A stretch of 64,000 bases of DNA, taken from the NCBI GenBank assembly GCA_023375675.1, contig JALQBC010000072.1:1-64000 (forward strand), in the 5' to 3' direction. Of this stretch, positions 14,481-25,349 are shown one piece after another. The stretch's first letter is position 1. Every line of letters begins with the position of its first letter. The position numbers and the translations under genes were made by a program. Under the pieces are notes generated by a model. The model did no database searches. It worked only from the letters and a program-made list of their open reading frames with translations, and was not told where the DNA came from. Source of the DNA: Cytospora piceicola (taxonomy: Eukaryota; Ascomycota; Sordariomycetes; Diaporthales; Cytosporaceae).

Positions 14481-16678
14481 AATTAACGTACCCGAGTAAG
14501 CAGGGTACGAGACAATATATTAATATATTAATCGAGTATATATTACGTATAACAGATATTAACTATATCTACCTACAGTAGGTACTGTTAGTTGATAATC
14601 ACTAGTCGGTATAAGCACCTAAAGCACCTAAGGCACCTAAAGCAATACCTTAGGCGTATACCTAAACTTCTAAGGTTAAAAGGTTAGTACCTAAAGCTGC
14701 ACATAACGGCAAAGCACCATCGAGACTTTATAGTTACCGTTCAGGCCGTTTAGACTATTAATAAACCCTGAACGTTAAAGAAACCGTTGTAGACCTGTAG
14801 ACCGTCAGTGATACTAACATTAAATACAGGGTTTAAAACCTACTAAATACTACCCCGCAATTCACCCGCTAATCAAACCCGCAACTACATGTATCTACAT
14901 ATATACCTAGGTACCCAGGTACTTACCTAAGTACCTAAGTAGTTCCTATAGACTATATTTAGCCGTTTCGAGACCGAATATAGTTATATAACATCGGACG
15001 GCACCTAAAGGCGTAGGCGATCGAAGCGTAGCTGCTAGGATATAATGTATTAATACTGCGCGGCGTATATATAGTAGCTGTTAATTATAATTAGTTGGTT
15101 AGTATAGTGAAACTAGTAAAACTAGTTTCGAGTTAGCTAAAAGGGTAGTAGGCGTACTTATACTCGTGCTTATACTTATCGTGGTAGGCGAAGTCGAAGT
15201 TTAAGTCGAAGTCGTCCTCGTATAGCTATAGCAGCAAAAGTCCAAGGCAATAAATAAGAGACGTAACCTAAGATATACCGTATCGTAATAAGATCGAGAA
15301 AACTCTATATATGCATGCATATTACAGTCAGTATACATTATATACGGCTAGCTACTCTACAGGCACGTTCTCGGACGAGACAGACATAAAGAAACAGACA
15401 AACGAAGAATAGCCCGCAACATTAAACGTCTTACCTTCTGCAATACTCTCCTATCATCCGTATCTTAAAGATATATATCTATAACCTACGTAAATAAATA
15501 CCTTCCTAGCCTCCTACATATACACACAGCCTGCCTGCTACTAGCCTATCAACGGTAGTATCGACAATATAACGCAACCTAACCTAAACTAACCCAATCC
15601 AACCCATACTGGTAGTAATATCTATCTGGACGCAGATTTCGGCTTAAAGTACACGCTTAAGTGCTTAAGTAAGAACAAGACCCAGATATTCATTGCCTTC
15701 ACACCCTATCACACACTCACGCTCTATACCCTAGCCCTCCTTTCCGCCCTTAAAGTTCTTCTTAGTTCGATCGAGATAGCCCGTGAGCTTAAGGCGATAA
15801 GACGATGCACTAAGTGTAAGAAAACTATAACAATAAACTACTATGTTCCCCGCAACAAAAACAGACGAAGAGGGACTAATACCGCTTAAAATCATACGAA
15901 GCAGTACTAGACCTGCCGTAGGGGCTGTTTCGAAGACTTGGAGGGTGACGAGGATAATGGTAAGGGTAATAATAAGAGTGATGATAAGGAAGAAAAAGAC
16001 GCTGAATCGGACGGAAGCTTAAAGATAGAGTAGTAAGACTAAGGCCGAGATTAAGCCTAAGGCAATAACTAAGACTAAGACGAGGCTAAACAGAGTCACA
16101 TAGACCAGACAGATCTTCTTATCGCTACCGCCGTAGCTATAATATCGTTTATAGCGTCGTACTAGTTTTTCTCTTCTTTTTCCTGAATAAGAGCACCGAC
16201 CTGATTTATATCCGTACCTATATATATATGTATGTATATATGTATATATGTATGTATCGTCTGTCAGTCAGTACTAGGCAAACCACTATAGAGTAACGGC
16301 TACATATAGACGAAGTAGTAATAGCGCTCCTTATTCCTAGTTAGTTTTTATCTAGTGTAACTACGGTAGTTCGGAGCTGTAGTAATCTGCCAGGGGACTT
16401 AAAAAGGATATAAGCTATATTCGGCTTAAAGGTAGTGCGTGTTATAGATAGCTGTATTATAATACATACTTAAGTAAGGAGCAGACGTTCTAATGTTCTA
16501 ACGTTTAAGGTTCTAAGGCGGTGTTAGTGTTGTTTATTAGGCTATAGGCCCTAAAGCCCGCCCTAAAACCCTAAACGTTCGGGGTTATAGTAGCTCTGCT
16601 AGCTAGCGCTAAGGTATTTAGGTGCGGTCTGCATAAATAATATACCTTAACCCTGACTACTTCAGTCCTACCTGTATA
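14480..16678. other. Moderately AT-rich, no complete gene
   Basis: Composition is less extreme than on both sides. The stretch holds clusters of the sequence ACCTAGGTACC/ACCTAAGTACC (about 14,905-14,945), a TATG/TATA microsatellite at about 16,200-16,260, and one short cysteine-containing coding fragment annotated separately at 15,770-16,035. Nothing else is recognisable. Confidence 0.5.
15770..16035 (+). pseudogene. Degraded fragment with a zinc-ribbon-like CxxC motif
   Basis: One frame reads through an arginine-rich segment with CTKCKKT. It continues to a stop-interrupted stretch carrying a second cysteine pair candidate (TCRRGC), then an acidic tail. Two stop codons fall where TGG or CAA would be expected, consistent with mild RIP. 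Similar short CxxC...Cxx(C) segments occur in uncharacterised fungal proteins, but I cannot name a family. No start codon, full domain or splice sites are visible. Confidence 0.3.
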
Positions 16679-18066
16679 CAGTAGGGCTCTAAAAGTCCGT
16701 GGATAAATTTCTCTCTACTACCTTTTAAGTGCTTATATAAACTTTACCCTTAACCTTTTAACTTTAATTAAATAATAATTATAGCACCTGTTACCTTAAG
16801 CTTTATATCGGCTATTTCGTCTCGATTTAATAATTAAAATAAGATTTCTCCGGAGCTTAAATGTTACGTTTTAACTGTATTAGAGCTAAGAAACTTTAAG
16901 GCTATAGTAGCTAACCTGTTTAAGCTATTATAGTCGGCCGTTTATAATACACTTAATCGCTAGTAGGACTACTAAACCTAGTATTTAAAACCTTATTTTA
17001 GTCGTACGAGAAAGTTTACCTCTTCGAATAACTATTATATTAAATTATCTGTAAGGTTATACCTTAAGGTTAGTCTAAAAGATCTTATAAATTACACGTA
17101 CTTAAGAATAGAAGTAACTACTTTATAGAGATAAATTTATACTACCGGTCTTATATACCGGCCTGCCGTAAAGAAGATACTTTTAAATAGAGCTGATATA
17201 TAGTTTAAGTAAAGGTTTTAACGTTAGTAGCTTCCGAGGGTAAAGGAATTAACTAATATATATTTCCTTTTCTAAAGGTCCCGGATATCGCTAATTATTA
17301 CCTTAAGGAATCTTCTCTAATAAGTATAGTATTTAAAACTACCCTTCTAATCTAACGTCTTTCGTATAGCGATTCCTTTCCGAGAAATATAAACGTAATC
17401 TAGTTAACTTAAAGACCTATATAAAGCCGACGATATCGATTATAATATAAGAGGCTATTTAAAAGAGTAGTCGAAGCCTTTTAGTCGTTATAGAGAAAGA
17501 TCTATAGTTTAAACGGAAGAGATATAATACTAAATTATATATTAAGGCTCTTAAGGACAGTCTTTTACCGATTTATAATAGGATACGGTATTTCTAATAG
17601 GATAATGCATCGATTTATAAGTTTAAGGCTATAGCTAATTTTATAGATTATTATACGATTTCCTTAATCGAATAGCCTTTACACTCGCCTGATTTAAACC
17701 TTATCGAGAACGTTTAATATATACTTAAAGAGGCTATAGCTAAACTATACCCTAATATAAGCGAATTACTTAAAAACGAGGCCGATATATTAAAGTTTAA
17801 AGAGGTAGCCTAAAGGGCGTAGGACGATTTTAATTAAGGTACGATTAATAAAGTGATCGATTCGATACCGCGACAGTTATAAGCTTTATATAAGGTAAAA
17901 GGCTAATATATAAAGTATTAAAATCTATATATTTGTTATTAAAATCTATATATTTTTATATTTATACGATTAAATTTAAGTATAAAATAGCTGTTATTCT
18001 GTTAAGTAGTATATAGCCCGGATATACGTAACATTCGAATGTGTACGGACTTTTGGAGATCCACTG
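16679..18066 (+). mobile_element. Tc1/mariner-like DNA transposon relic with terminal inverted repeats
   Basis: The left end CAGTAGGGCTCTAAAAGTCC (from 16,679) matches the reverse complement of the right end (18,045-18,066) at 18 of 22 positions. Each end is flanked by the dinucleotide TA, the target site of this superfamily. The plus strand encodes a stop-riddled transposase whose C-terminal half is clear: QDNASIYKFKA near 17,600, then HSPDLNLIENVQ near 17,690 (family signature SPDLNPIEHVW), and DSIPRQLQALYK near 17,860. The length of 1,388 bp is normal for the superfamily. RIP-type stops make it non-functional. Confidence 0.85.
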
Positions 18067-18170
18067 TATAGGAATACTTAGGTACCTACTTAAGTACCTA
18101 GGTATATATAGATGTGGTCACGACTATAGAACAAACTGGGGAACGGCGGTAGGACCGCCTGCCGAGAAGG

Positions 18171-18186
18171 CCTTCTGTTAGGAAGG
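18171..18186. repeat. Isolated copy of the end-motif quasi-palindrome
   Basis: CCTTCTGTTAGGAAGG is nearly identical to the reverse complement of the 16-mer at the inner edge of the end motifs (1300-1315, 20,213-20,228, 29,529-29,544). The neighbouring end-motif sequence is not recognisable here, so this may be the last trace of a right end belonging to copy A, or chance. Confidence 0.4.
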
Positions 18187-18196
18187 ATCGGAAACT

Positions 18197-18333
18197 TAAT
18201 AGCTAGTTAGTTAGATAGTTAAATACGCCGCTTAAGCTGCTCCGGATCCGATAGAGTAACGCCCTTCGAACGTTACTCTATCGTCTCCTCCGCAGCCTTA
18301 AGCGGCGATATAATTAACTAACTAACTAACTTA
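18197..18333. repeat. Long imperfect palindrome
   Basis: Nested arms: CGCCGCTTAAG (18,226-18,236) pairs with CTTAAGCGGCG (18,297-18,307), and GATAGAGTAACG (18,250-18,261) pairs with CGTTACTCTATC (18,271-18,282). Outside these, TTAG-type repeats on the left face their complement on the right. The GC-rich core stands out in the AT-rich surroundings and sits exactly between the Tc1 relic and the second TTAC microsatellite. Confidence 0.8.
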
Positions 18334-18903
18334 CTAGCTACTTTACTAACTAACCTATTAGCTAACTTACTTATATACTTACCTACTTACTTACTTACTT
18401 AATAACTAAATAACTAACTTATTAACTACTTTACTAACTAATCTATTAGCTAACTTACTTATATACTTACCTACTTACTTACTTACTTAATAACTAAATA
18501 ACTAATTTATTAGCTATTTTAATAGCTAACTTACTAGCTAACTTACTAGCTAACTTACTAGCTAACTTACTTACTTACTTACTTACTTACCTACTTACTT
18601 ACTTATTTACTTACTTACTTACTTAATTAATTACTTAGTTACTAGCTAACTTACTAACTAACTTACTAACTAACTTACTAACTAACTTACTAACTACTTT
18701 ACTTATTTACTTACTTACTAGTTAATTTAATAGCTAATTTAATAGCTAACGTTTTAATTAACCTACTTACTTACTTACTTACTTACTAACTTACTTACTT
18801 ACTAACTTACTTAATTACTTACTTACTTACTTACTTACTAGCTAACTTACTAACTAACTTATTAACTAACTTACTTATTTACTTACCTACTTACCTACTT
18901 ACC

Positions 18904-18949
<46 letters not shown>

Positions 18950-18978
18950 TTTACTTACTTACTTACTTACTTACTTAA
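18310..18978. repeat. TTAC-type microsatellite, second copy
   Basis: Same unit and same interruptions (TAGCTAAC, TTAATAGC) as at 1-550, again placed directly before the 230-bp tandem units. Non-coding. Confidence 0.9.
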
Positions 18979-19903
18979 TTCGAATCTAAAGGCTTATATA
19001 AGCCTTCGGTAAAGAAAAAGAAAGGGAAAGTCTAGGGTTCGGGTTAAGAACTTTAAGAACCTAGAGAATTAAAACTATTAGCTTTAATAGTAAGCTTACC
19101 TTTAAGGCTACGATTTAATTAAATATACTGTTTAATAGCCCTTTTTCTAAAAATTCAGATTTAGGTAACTACGTCTTAATCGGATTAAAACTCGAGCGTA
19201 CATCTTAGTTCGAATCTAAAGGCCTAGGTAAGTATAGAGGAAGGGAAAGGCTAGGGTTCGGGTTAAGAACCTAAGAAACCTAAGAAACGTAAGGAATTAG
19301 AGCTATTAGCTTTAATAGTAAGCCTACCTTAAGGGCTATAATCTACTTAAATATACCGTTTAATAGCCCTTTTTCTATAGATTCAGATTTAGGTAACTAC
19401 GTTTTAATCGGGCTAAAACTCGAGCGTACATCTTAGTTCGAATCTAAAGGCCTAGGTAAGTATAGAGGAAGGGAAAGGCTAGGGTTCGGGTTAAAAACCT
19501 AAGAAACCTGAGAAACGTAAGGAATTAGAGCTATTAGCTTTAATAGTAAGCCTACCTTAAGGGCTACAATCTAATTAAATATACCGTTTAATAGCCCTTT
19601 TTCTATAGATTTAGATTTAGGTAACTACGTTTTAATCGGGCTAAAACTCGAGCATGTATCTTAGTTCGAATCTAAAGGCTTATATAAGCCTTCGGTAAAG
19701 AGGAAGAGAGGGAAGGGCTAGGGTTCGGGTTAAGAACCTAAGAAACCTAAGAAACCTAAGGAATTAGAACTATTAGCTTTAATACTAAGCCTACCTTAAG
19801 GGCTACGATTTAATTAAATATACCGTTTAATAGCCCTTTTTCTTAAGTTTTAGATTTAAGTAAGTTCTTTCTAATCGGATTAAAACTCGAGCGTGTATCT
19901 TAG
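18979..19903. repeat. Four tandem units of 228-239 bp (copy B)
   Basis: Units start with TTCGAATCTAAAGG at 18,979, 19,209, 19,437 and 19,665. They are very similar to each other and to the two units at 551-1018. The last unit runs into the left arm of the inverted repeat around the following gene pair. Part of a unit is also present in inverted orientation in the right arm. Confidence 0.9.
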
Positions 19904-20231
19904 TTTAAACCTAAGGTCTACAGTAAAAGGCCTTATCGTAGGCCTTATCGTAAGCCTTATCGTATACTTTATCGTAGGCCTTAAAATGACTGTAAGTCTT
20001 CCGGCAGGTATTAAAGGCCTTACAATTTCTAGTTCTCTTAGCCGTTCGACGGCTAAAAACACTACTTTCAGTATCTAATCAAATCCGAGAAACGGGTGCT
20101 GTAGCGAATCAGCATAATTATAATTCAGAGCTAATCAGAATCAAAAACAGGTGGTACAATCTTAAGGGCAACAATTTCTGTGTGCTCGCCCGCCTTGTAA
20201 AACAAACATCAACCTTCCTAACGGAAGGCAT
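19741..20231 (+). repeat. Left arm of a long inverted repeat
   Basis: Aligned by eye with the reverse complement of 29,524-29,961. Both contain a unit end with ATTAGCTTTAATA and CATCTTAGTT or TATCTTAGTT, then repeated GGCCTTATCGTA-like blocks. Both continue with CTAGTTCTCTTAGCCGTTCG, CTAATCAGAATCAAAAA, GTGCTCGCCCGCCTTGT and finally CCTTCCTAACGGAAG. The left arm carries about 60 extra bases (about 20,070-20,130) that copy A also has. Relative to the right arm it is biased to T and A, which suggests RIP on this side. Confidence 0.85.
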
Positions 20232-21358
20232 TAATACCTATGCATGTATGTGTATAACTATGTATTATCATAGCCAAAATCCCTTTTCCTTTGTTTCTTC
20301 GGTTCTTTTCCTGCAAGTGACATCTGGAACTTCGGTTCTGGCACCGGCACATATGGGCGGTGTTCAACCGAGGAACCTGGGATGTACTCAGTGCGAAGAC
20401 TTTACAGTGCAGACACTCAATTACGCTGACTTTTCACCCTGTCACGTATTTCATATAAGTTGTGTGGTATCAAAATGCTCGTGTTAATAAACAAACATTA
20501 TCCTGTAAGTGTGAGTCCATTTCAAGTGTTGTTGATGTTGTAGAGATCATAGGAGATGATATTGTAACAGAAAAGTGCCACAAATTCTGTTCGAAAGTGT
20601 CATGTAAGTACCTCTCCGAGAGACAGTAAACAGACGATAGACACCACCACTATTTGACATAAATAGCATTCCGCATATGTACCTGCTTGTCAGGATTGCC
20701 TGTATTCACTCGTATTAGATTTATCTGGGCATCTTGGGTGGCCAAACCTGCAGCAAGTGATCTTGTTGCGGCGTCAACGCACAGTATGGACATGCGTGGT
20801 GGAGTTTTGACGAAGCCCACAGATTACCTTAGGTACCTTTATATCATTCGAGTCCTCTTGATCTGGAATTTCCAGATCCGTGAAGACAATTGAGTTTCCA
20901 AGTGGTGCTGGCTTGGAGTGTTGAGGTGTATGAAGACCAATATCACCCAAGTGTCCAAGTATCCAAATACCTACATACTTAGGTACTCAAGTACCCAAGT
21001 ACCTAAGCACCGTGTAAGCGCTGCTGTGGTGCCAACAGCTGCGCTGCGGTAGGTACGTACCTGACAATTCAATAGGAAGGAACGCGTTTGTCTTCATATT
21101 CCTTACCTTTTCCTCTCCTTCCTTGCCTTGCCTTTTCCCTTGCCTTTCATTCACTTTCTTTTCTTTTCTTCTCTTCTCTTCTCTAATCTTCTCTTCTCCT
21201 CTCTTCGATCACCGTCTGCAAAAGCTGCAAGTGACTGTTGGTTTGAACAAAAACACATGCCTCCGGCTTGAACCGAGCTTTGACGTCGACAACGAGACGG
21301 CGACAGTGACAGTGACGGTAGAAGACGCAGCGACTAAACACAAATCCACCAGTCAATC
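20232..21358 (+). promoter_or_regulatory. Upstream region of the protease gene, with pyrimidine tract
   Basis: Composition returns to normal here. A run of short C/A-rich words such as AAGTACCCAAGTACCTAAG lies at about 20,955-21,010. A long CT-rich tract at about 21,105-21,210 ends some 150 bp before the start codon; such tracts are common in fungal promoters. No TATA box is obvious. Small open frames at 20,182-20,487 and 20,687-20,893 show no recognisable protein and are not called. Confidence 0.4.
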
Positions 21359-24300
21359 ATGGCCCGTTCCACCACTCGGAGGTCCTCGACCGTAGAGACC
21401 AGCACCGCTGCCACGCAGGACACTTTACGTGCGATTCAGAGGGTCCTGACCACCGCGCACAAGAAGAATGCAGCCCGGCGCGAGCAGCTGCAATCCCGCT
21501 TATGGGCTCTGTGGGAGAAGCTTCAGAGACAGTACTCGGAAGAGAACGAAGAAGGGGGTGGGGAGGAGAGGGAGGAGGAGGAGAAGGGCAGAGTCGCCAA
21601 CAAGAACGAGAACAACAACGAGGACGAGATCCAGGGCCAGGACCACGACCAGGACCAGGACCAGGACCAGGACCAGGACGTGCTTCGACACCAGAAAGAG
21701 GCAGCAGGTTTGTCCCAAGGCAATGGTGACGGAGACAAGGCCGAACCATCTCCACCACTACCATTCGCAGTCTGGGTCCGCCAGCAACTTCCCGACAGTG
21801 ACCTTGTGGAGCTCGTCGCCATGATCCGCAACGTCGACGGCGACCAAGCTCCTGCGAGATGGTCGCTACTGTCAGACAGGTACCCCGAGCAGCTCCCCAA
21901 CCCCTTGCTGGTCTTCCTCTACTTCCAGGACGACCTCGACAACTCCCGCAAGGCCTTTACAATCATGACCAAGGACGCCCCCAGCTCGACAGACTTCACC
22001 GAGCTGTATTGCAACATTGTGCGCAATCGCCGACGACGGCTATCCAGCACCCGTTCTGAAAAGCAGAAGTTCAAGCTCCAAGACGTCGAGACGGCAGTGG
22101 CGGCGATGAGAGGACCGAAACCTTCAGTTGATCTGGGCGATTCACGTGAGCGAAGGGCTTCCTTTCTTCTCTCTTGTTGTTCCTTCGAGCCTATTCTACG
22201 CCTTCCAAGAATATTGCTGACCACCCCTGTGCTCTCTTCGCACATGAAGATCACGCACTGTCGGCAGGAAACGCAACATCTACCGCTGGCGAAGTAGCCG
22301 GAGTTCCCGACATTGGACCCGTGCTGTCTTCAAGTATGCCCCCGGACCCTCGAACCCCCGTTGCCGACCAGAGTCCAAAAAACCAGGACCACAACAAGAA
22401 CCAGGACCAGGACCACAACAAGAACCAGGACCAGGACCAGAATCAAGACCCTGTGTCGCTCCGTTCGGGCCTTGGTATTGGTTCCAGTGACAACCATCTA
22501 TCGCGGTCCGCCTCCGTCGAACAGCCTAGGCGACATGAGGGGAGCGCGCTATTTGGTCCCCACGACCCGGCCAGCGACATGGGATTTGACTTTGGCTTGG
22601 CCAACAGCGCTGCAACACCCTCGCCTGTGTTTGTGCCCAATGTCATGTACGAATCAACCTCTGTTGACAGCCCCTGCAGGAACAAGGGAGGAAACAAGCG
22701 ACGTTCGGATGACACAGATGACTCGATCCTGGAGAGCTTTGAACAGACGGCGGTGGTGAGGTCGACCAAAAAACGTTGCCTATCACCTGCTGCACCTGTA
22801 CCAGCACCAGCACCAGCACCAGCACCGTCTCCGAGTTTGTTTCCGGATCCGATCCCGATTCCGATCGCGGCTCAGGCTTGTAACGAACTCGGCCCTACTT
22901 CTGACTTTCCCTCAGGAACGAGTCCTAGTAAGTCGAATCTTCCTATCTTTCTCTCCCAGCTCTGCTTCCAGAGCATCACACGCCTCTATCTCACAACAAC
23001 CTTCACCATCCTGTGAACTATCTTCCCGTCTACTTTTGTCTTTGCCCTTCTCTTCTCTCACCCATTGGTAGCTGGTTCTGATTTCTTGTATGGAACAATT
23101 ACAGATACCGGTCTCCGTCTCCATCCCATAACCCAGACTGTAGAGCAGTGTGCCTCCGTTATCGACCCTCTCTTGGCAACATCCCCAAGCTCGCATGCAC
23201 ACATGCATCGCCTGCATCCGGACAAAGTTGTTACTGGTGGTGGTGGTGCTGCCACCGCGCCTTCTACCCCATCGCTGGTCCTACCACTACCAGCTACGTC
23301 TGCACCGATGACTTCAAATCCGGAGCAATGTACCCTTCAGGCCCAAGGGACAGACATAATGCCAGTTGCACCAGCTTCTTCCCTGAATAACATCACAAAG
23401 GGCCCGTGGTGGTGCAATCTGGGAGATGCACGGCTTCGGAAGGTACAAGCTTGTCTAGAAGAGAGTCAGTGGCTGAACGACGATGTCATCGGTGCACACA
23501 TCGAGATCCTAGCCGCCTGCACCCCACGCCTGCGGTCGGTAGAGAGTCTCATCTTCCCCCACCTAGAAAGCGAGTCGGACCAGTGCCTTCTTGAGGTGCG
23601 ACGCAAGATTCTATCTCACGCGGTAGAGATTGAAAGCCTTCGCCTCATGACGGTTTACCAGCCGACTGACGGGCACTGGGCATGTATTTGGTTTGAAGTC
23701 TCGGCTAAAAAGGCTACATTCGTCGACTCGTCTAGCACGCCACTCGCAACTGAGAGGGCACGTCGACATGCTGTGGTATTCGTGTCCAGGGTGCTTCCCG
23801 AGCCATACAATGTGTGGGATGATGGATCCTGGTCCTTCGAACAAGCCCAGTGGATCCGGCAGACCAATGCGGATGATTGTGGTGTATATGCCCTCTGCGC
23901 AGCATACCATCTCGCCGCGGCCATCAAACTTCCATGTCAGCTCCACGTCCGTGCCTGGAGGTGGTTCCTGAGGTCAGTCCTCGTTCCCAGCCCGGAACCA
24001 ATACCAAGACCAGGACCGGGGCCGGGCCCAGAACCGACATCTGATCTTCTCCCAGCACCTGAGAACAAGTTCGAAATAACACAGCAGCAACAAGATCCCC
24101 TCGAGGCACTCTCGCCACAGACCGACCAGAGACAAACCCCAAAGTCACTAACTTTGGACGGTGTGCTCGGACTCCTCAGCTTTGCGACATCCGTCGCTGC
24201 GGAGCTGTGCGACAAGATCGTCACGCGCAGGGAGGTGGCGAAAAGCACCAAGGCAGCGGTCGAGGCGATCATAAACCTCGGGCGAACGGTGGAGCGCGGT

Positions 24301-24672
24301 AGTGAGCAGGCAAAGCGAGACCAGGCGACCGAGATGGAAGTGCTGACCAAGAGCGAGTCCCTTCGTGCTGAAGCGCTCAGTGCACTCTCCTCCCCAGACC
24401 TCAAGCTCAAGTACGACGATGATGATCAAGCCGTAGCTCTGCTGAAGGCTAGCCGGAGCTTGTCGAACAAGTGCAAGCAGGCCCTGCTTCGCCGACAGGA
24501 TTGCTTGCAGTTCGGCCTAGAACGCCTGGAATCATTTGTCAAGGGGCCCGCGCGAGATGAAGCAGTGGCCATCGGCAAGAGGGAGCAGGAGTATGAAGCC
24601 GAATTGGATCGGCTGCGCCCAGAACTCCAGGCATGTGAGTTGCGCTTAGTAAAGGCGAGGCAGATGGGGTGA
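21359..24672 (+). CDS. Ulp1-type (C48) cysteine protease with low-complexity tails
   Basis: Ulp1-family enzymes cleave SUMO or related ubiquitin-like proteins from targets. Three exons are proposed: 21,359-22,145, 22,250-22,927 (acceptor 22,268 is also possible) and 23,072-24,672. They join in frame to about 1,021 residues. The catalytic core is at about residues 600-770. It has the entry motif WLNDDVIGAH, His in DGHWACIWF (about 689), Asp in FVDSSS (about 707), and Gln and Cys in RQTNADDCGVY (about 752 and 758). All four catalytic residues are present. The N-terminal half is poorly conserved, with glutamate-rich and Asp-Gln dipeptide runs coded by GACCAG hexamers, plus Ala-Pro and Pro-Gly runs. 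The last 250 residues are charged and probably helical. No transposase domain is visible. It shares an inverted-repeat-bounded island with the receptor gene downstream. The catalytic domain is certain; the exon ends are less so. Confidence 0.85.
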
Positions 24673-25349
24673 GGCCGGGGATGATGGATCGTACTTCTCG
24701 TTGGTTTCTCAGCAGGTGGGGGGGGGGGGTATAGCCCTCTGATAGTTGCTTGTGAATTCAGACACTTCTATCCTGATTCTGATCACAGCCACAATTGCCC
24801 TAATTTCCAGCAACCCTGCTGTTGCAACTATTTAGATCTTGAGTGCCAAATTTTCAACGACTGCCAGACGGAGCATATGTTCTTAACCTTTTGCACGATG
24901 TGGTTCCAAGTTGCACTTTACTAATCTATGATGGGCTAATATAAAAAGGTTTCAATATAGGTTTAGATCCTAACTAAAATATATTTTCAAATAGTCCCTG
25001 CTAGGCATATTAAAGCGATTGCTAACTATACCTTCCTATGTATATTATTTGTAAGGGGTGGGTGGCGCAGGGATATGTAGTGAAACATATGCGAGATGCT
25101 AGGTGTAAAGAAAACGGTGTCCTGGTATTAAAGATCTATATTATGAACTGGTAGCAGCACTAACAAGAGTACGTACAGTGGCGAAATGTTACAGGAAGAA
25201 TCTGTTGCTGCTCAACGATTGGATATATAAAATGCACTGCCACCTGGCTAACTCCTTATATATTAACCCGTCAGCACTGGGGTTGACTGTGAAATTGCAT
25301 CCCTCCCACTCCATCATTCTTCCCCTTCAAGGCGCTTTCGAACAACATC
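24673..25349 (+). promoter_or_regulatory. Intergenic region with TATA-like box before the NACHT-ankyrin gene
   Basis: A run of G (about 24,718-24,729) follows the protease stop. A locally AT-rich stretch at about 24,930-25,050 follows. A TATA-like sequence, TATATAAAA, lies at 25,224-25,232, about 120 bp before the start codon at 25,350. It is a plausible promoter; no other element is clear. Confidence 0.45.

Noticed and set aside
21468..21900. Several long frames on both strands over the first protease exon
   Set aside because: They are shadows created by GC-rich hexanucleotide repeats; only the frame starting at 21,359 leads by splicing to the catalytic domain.
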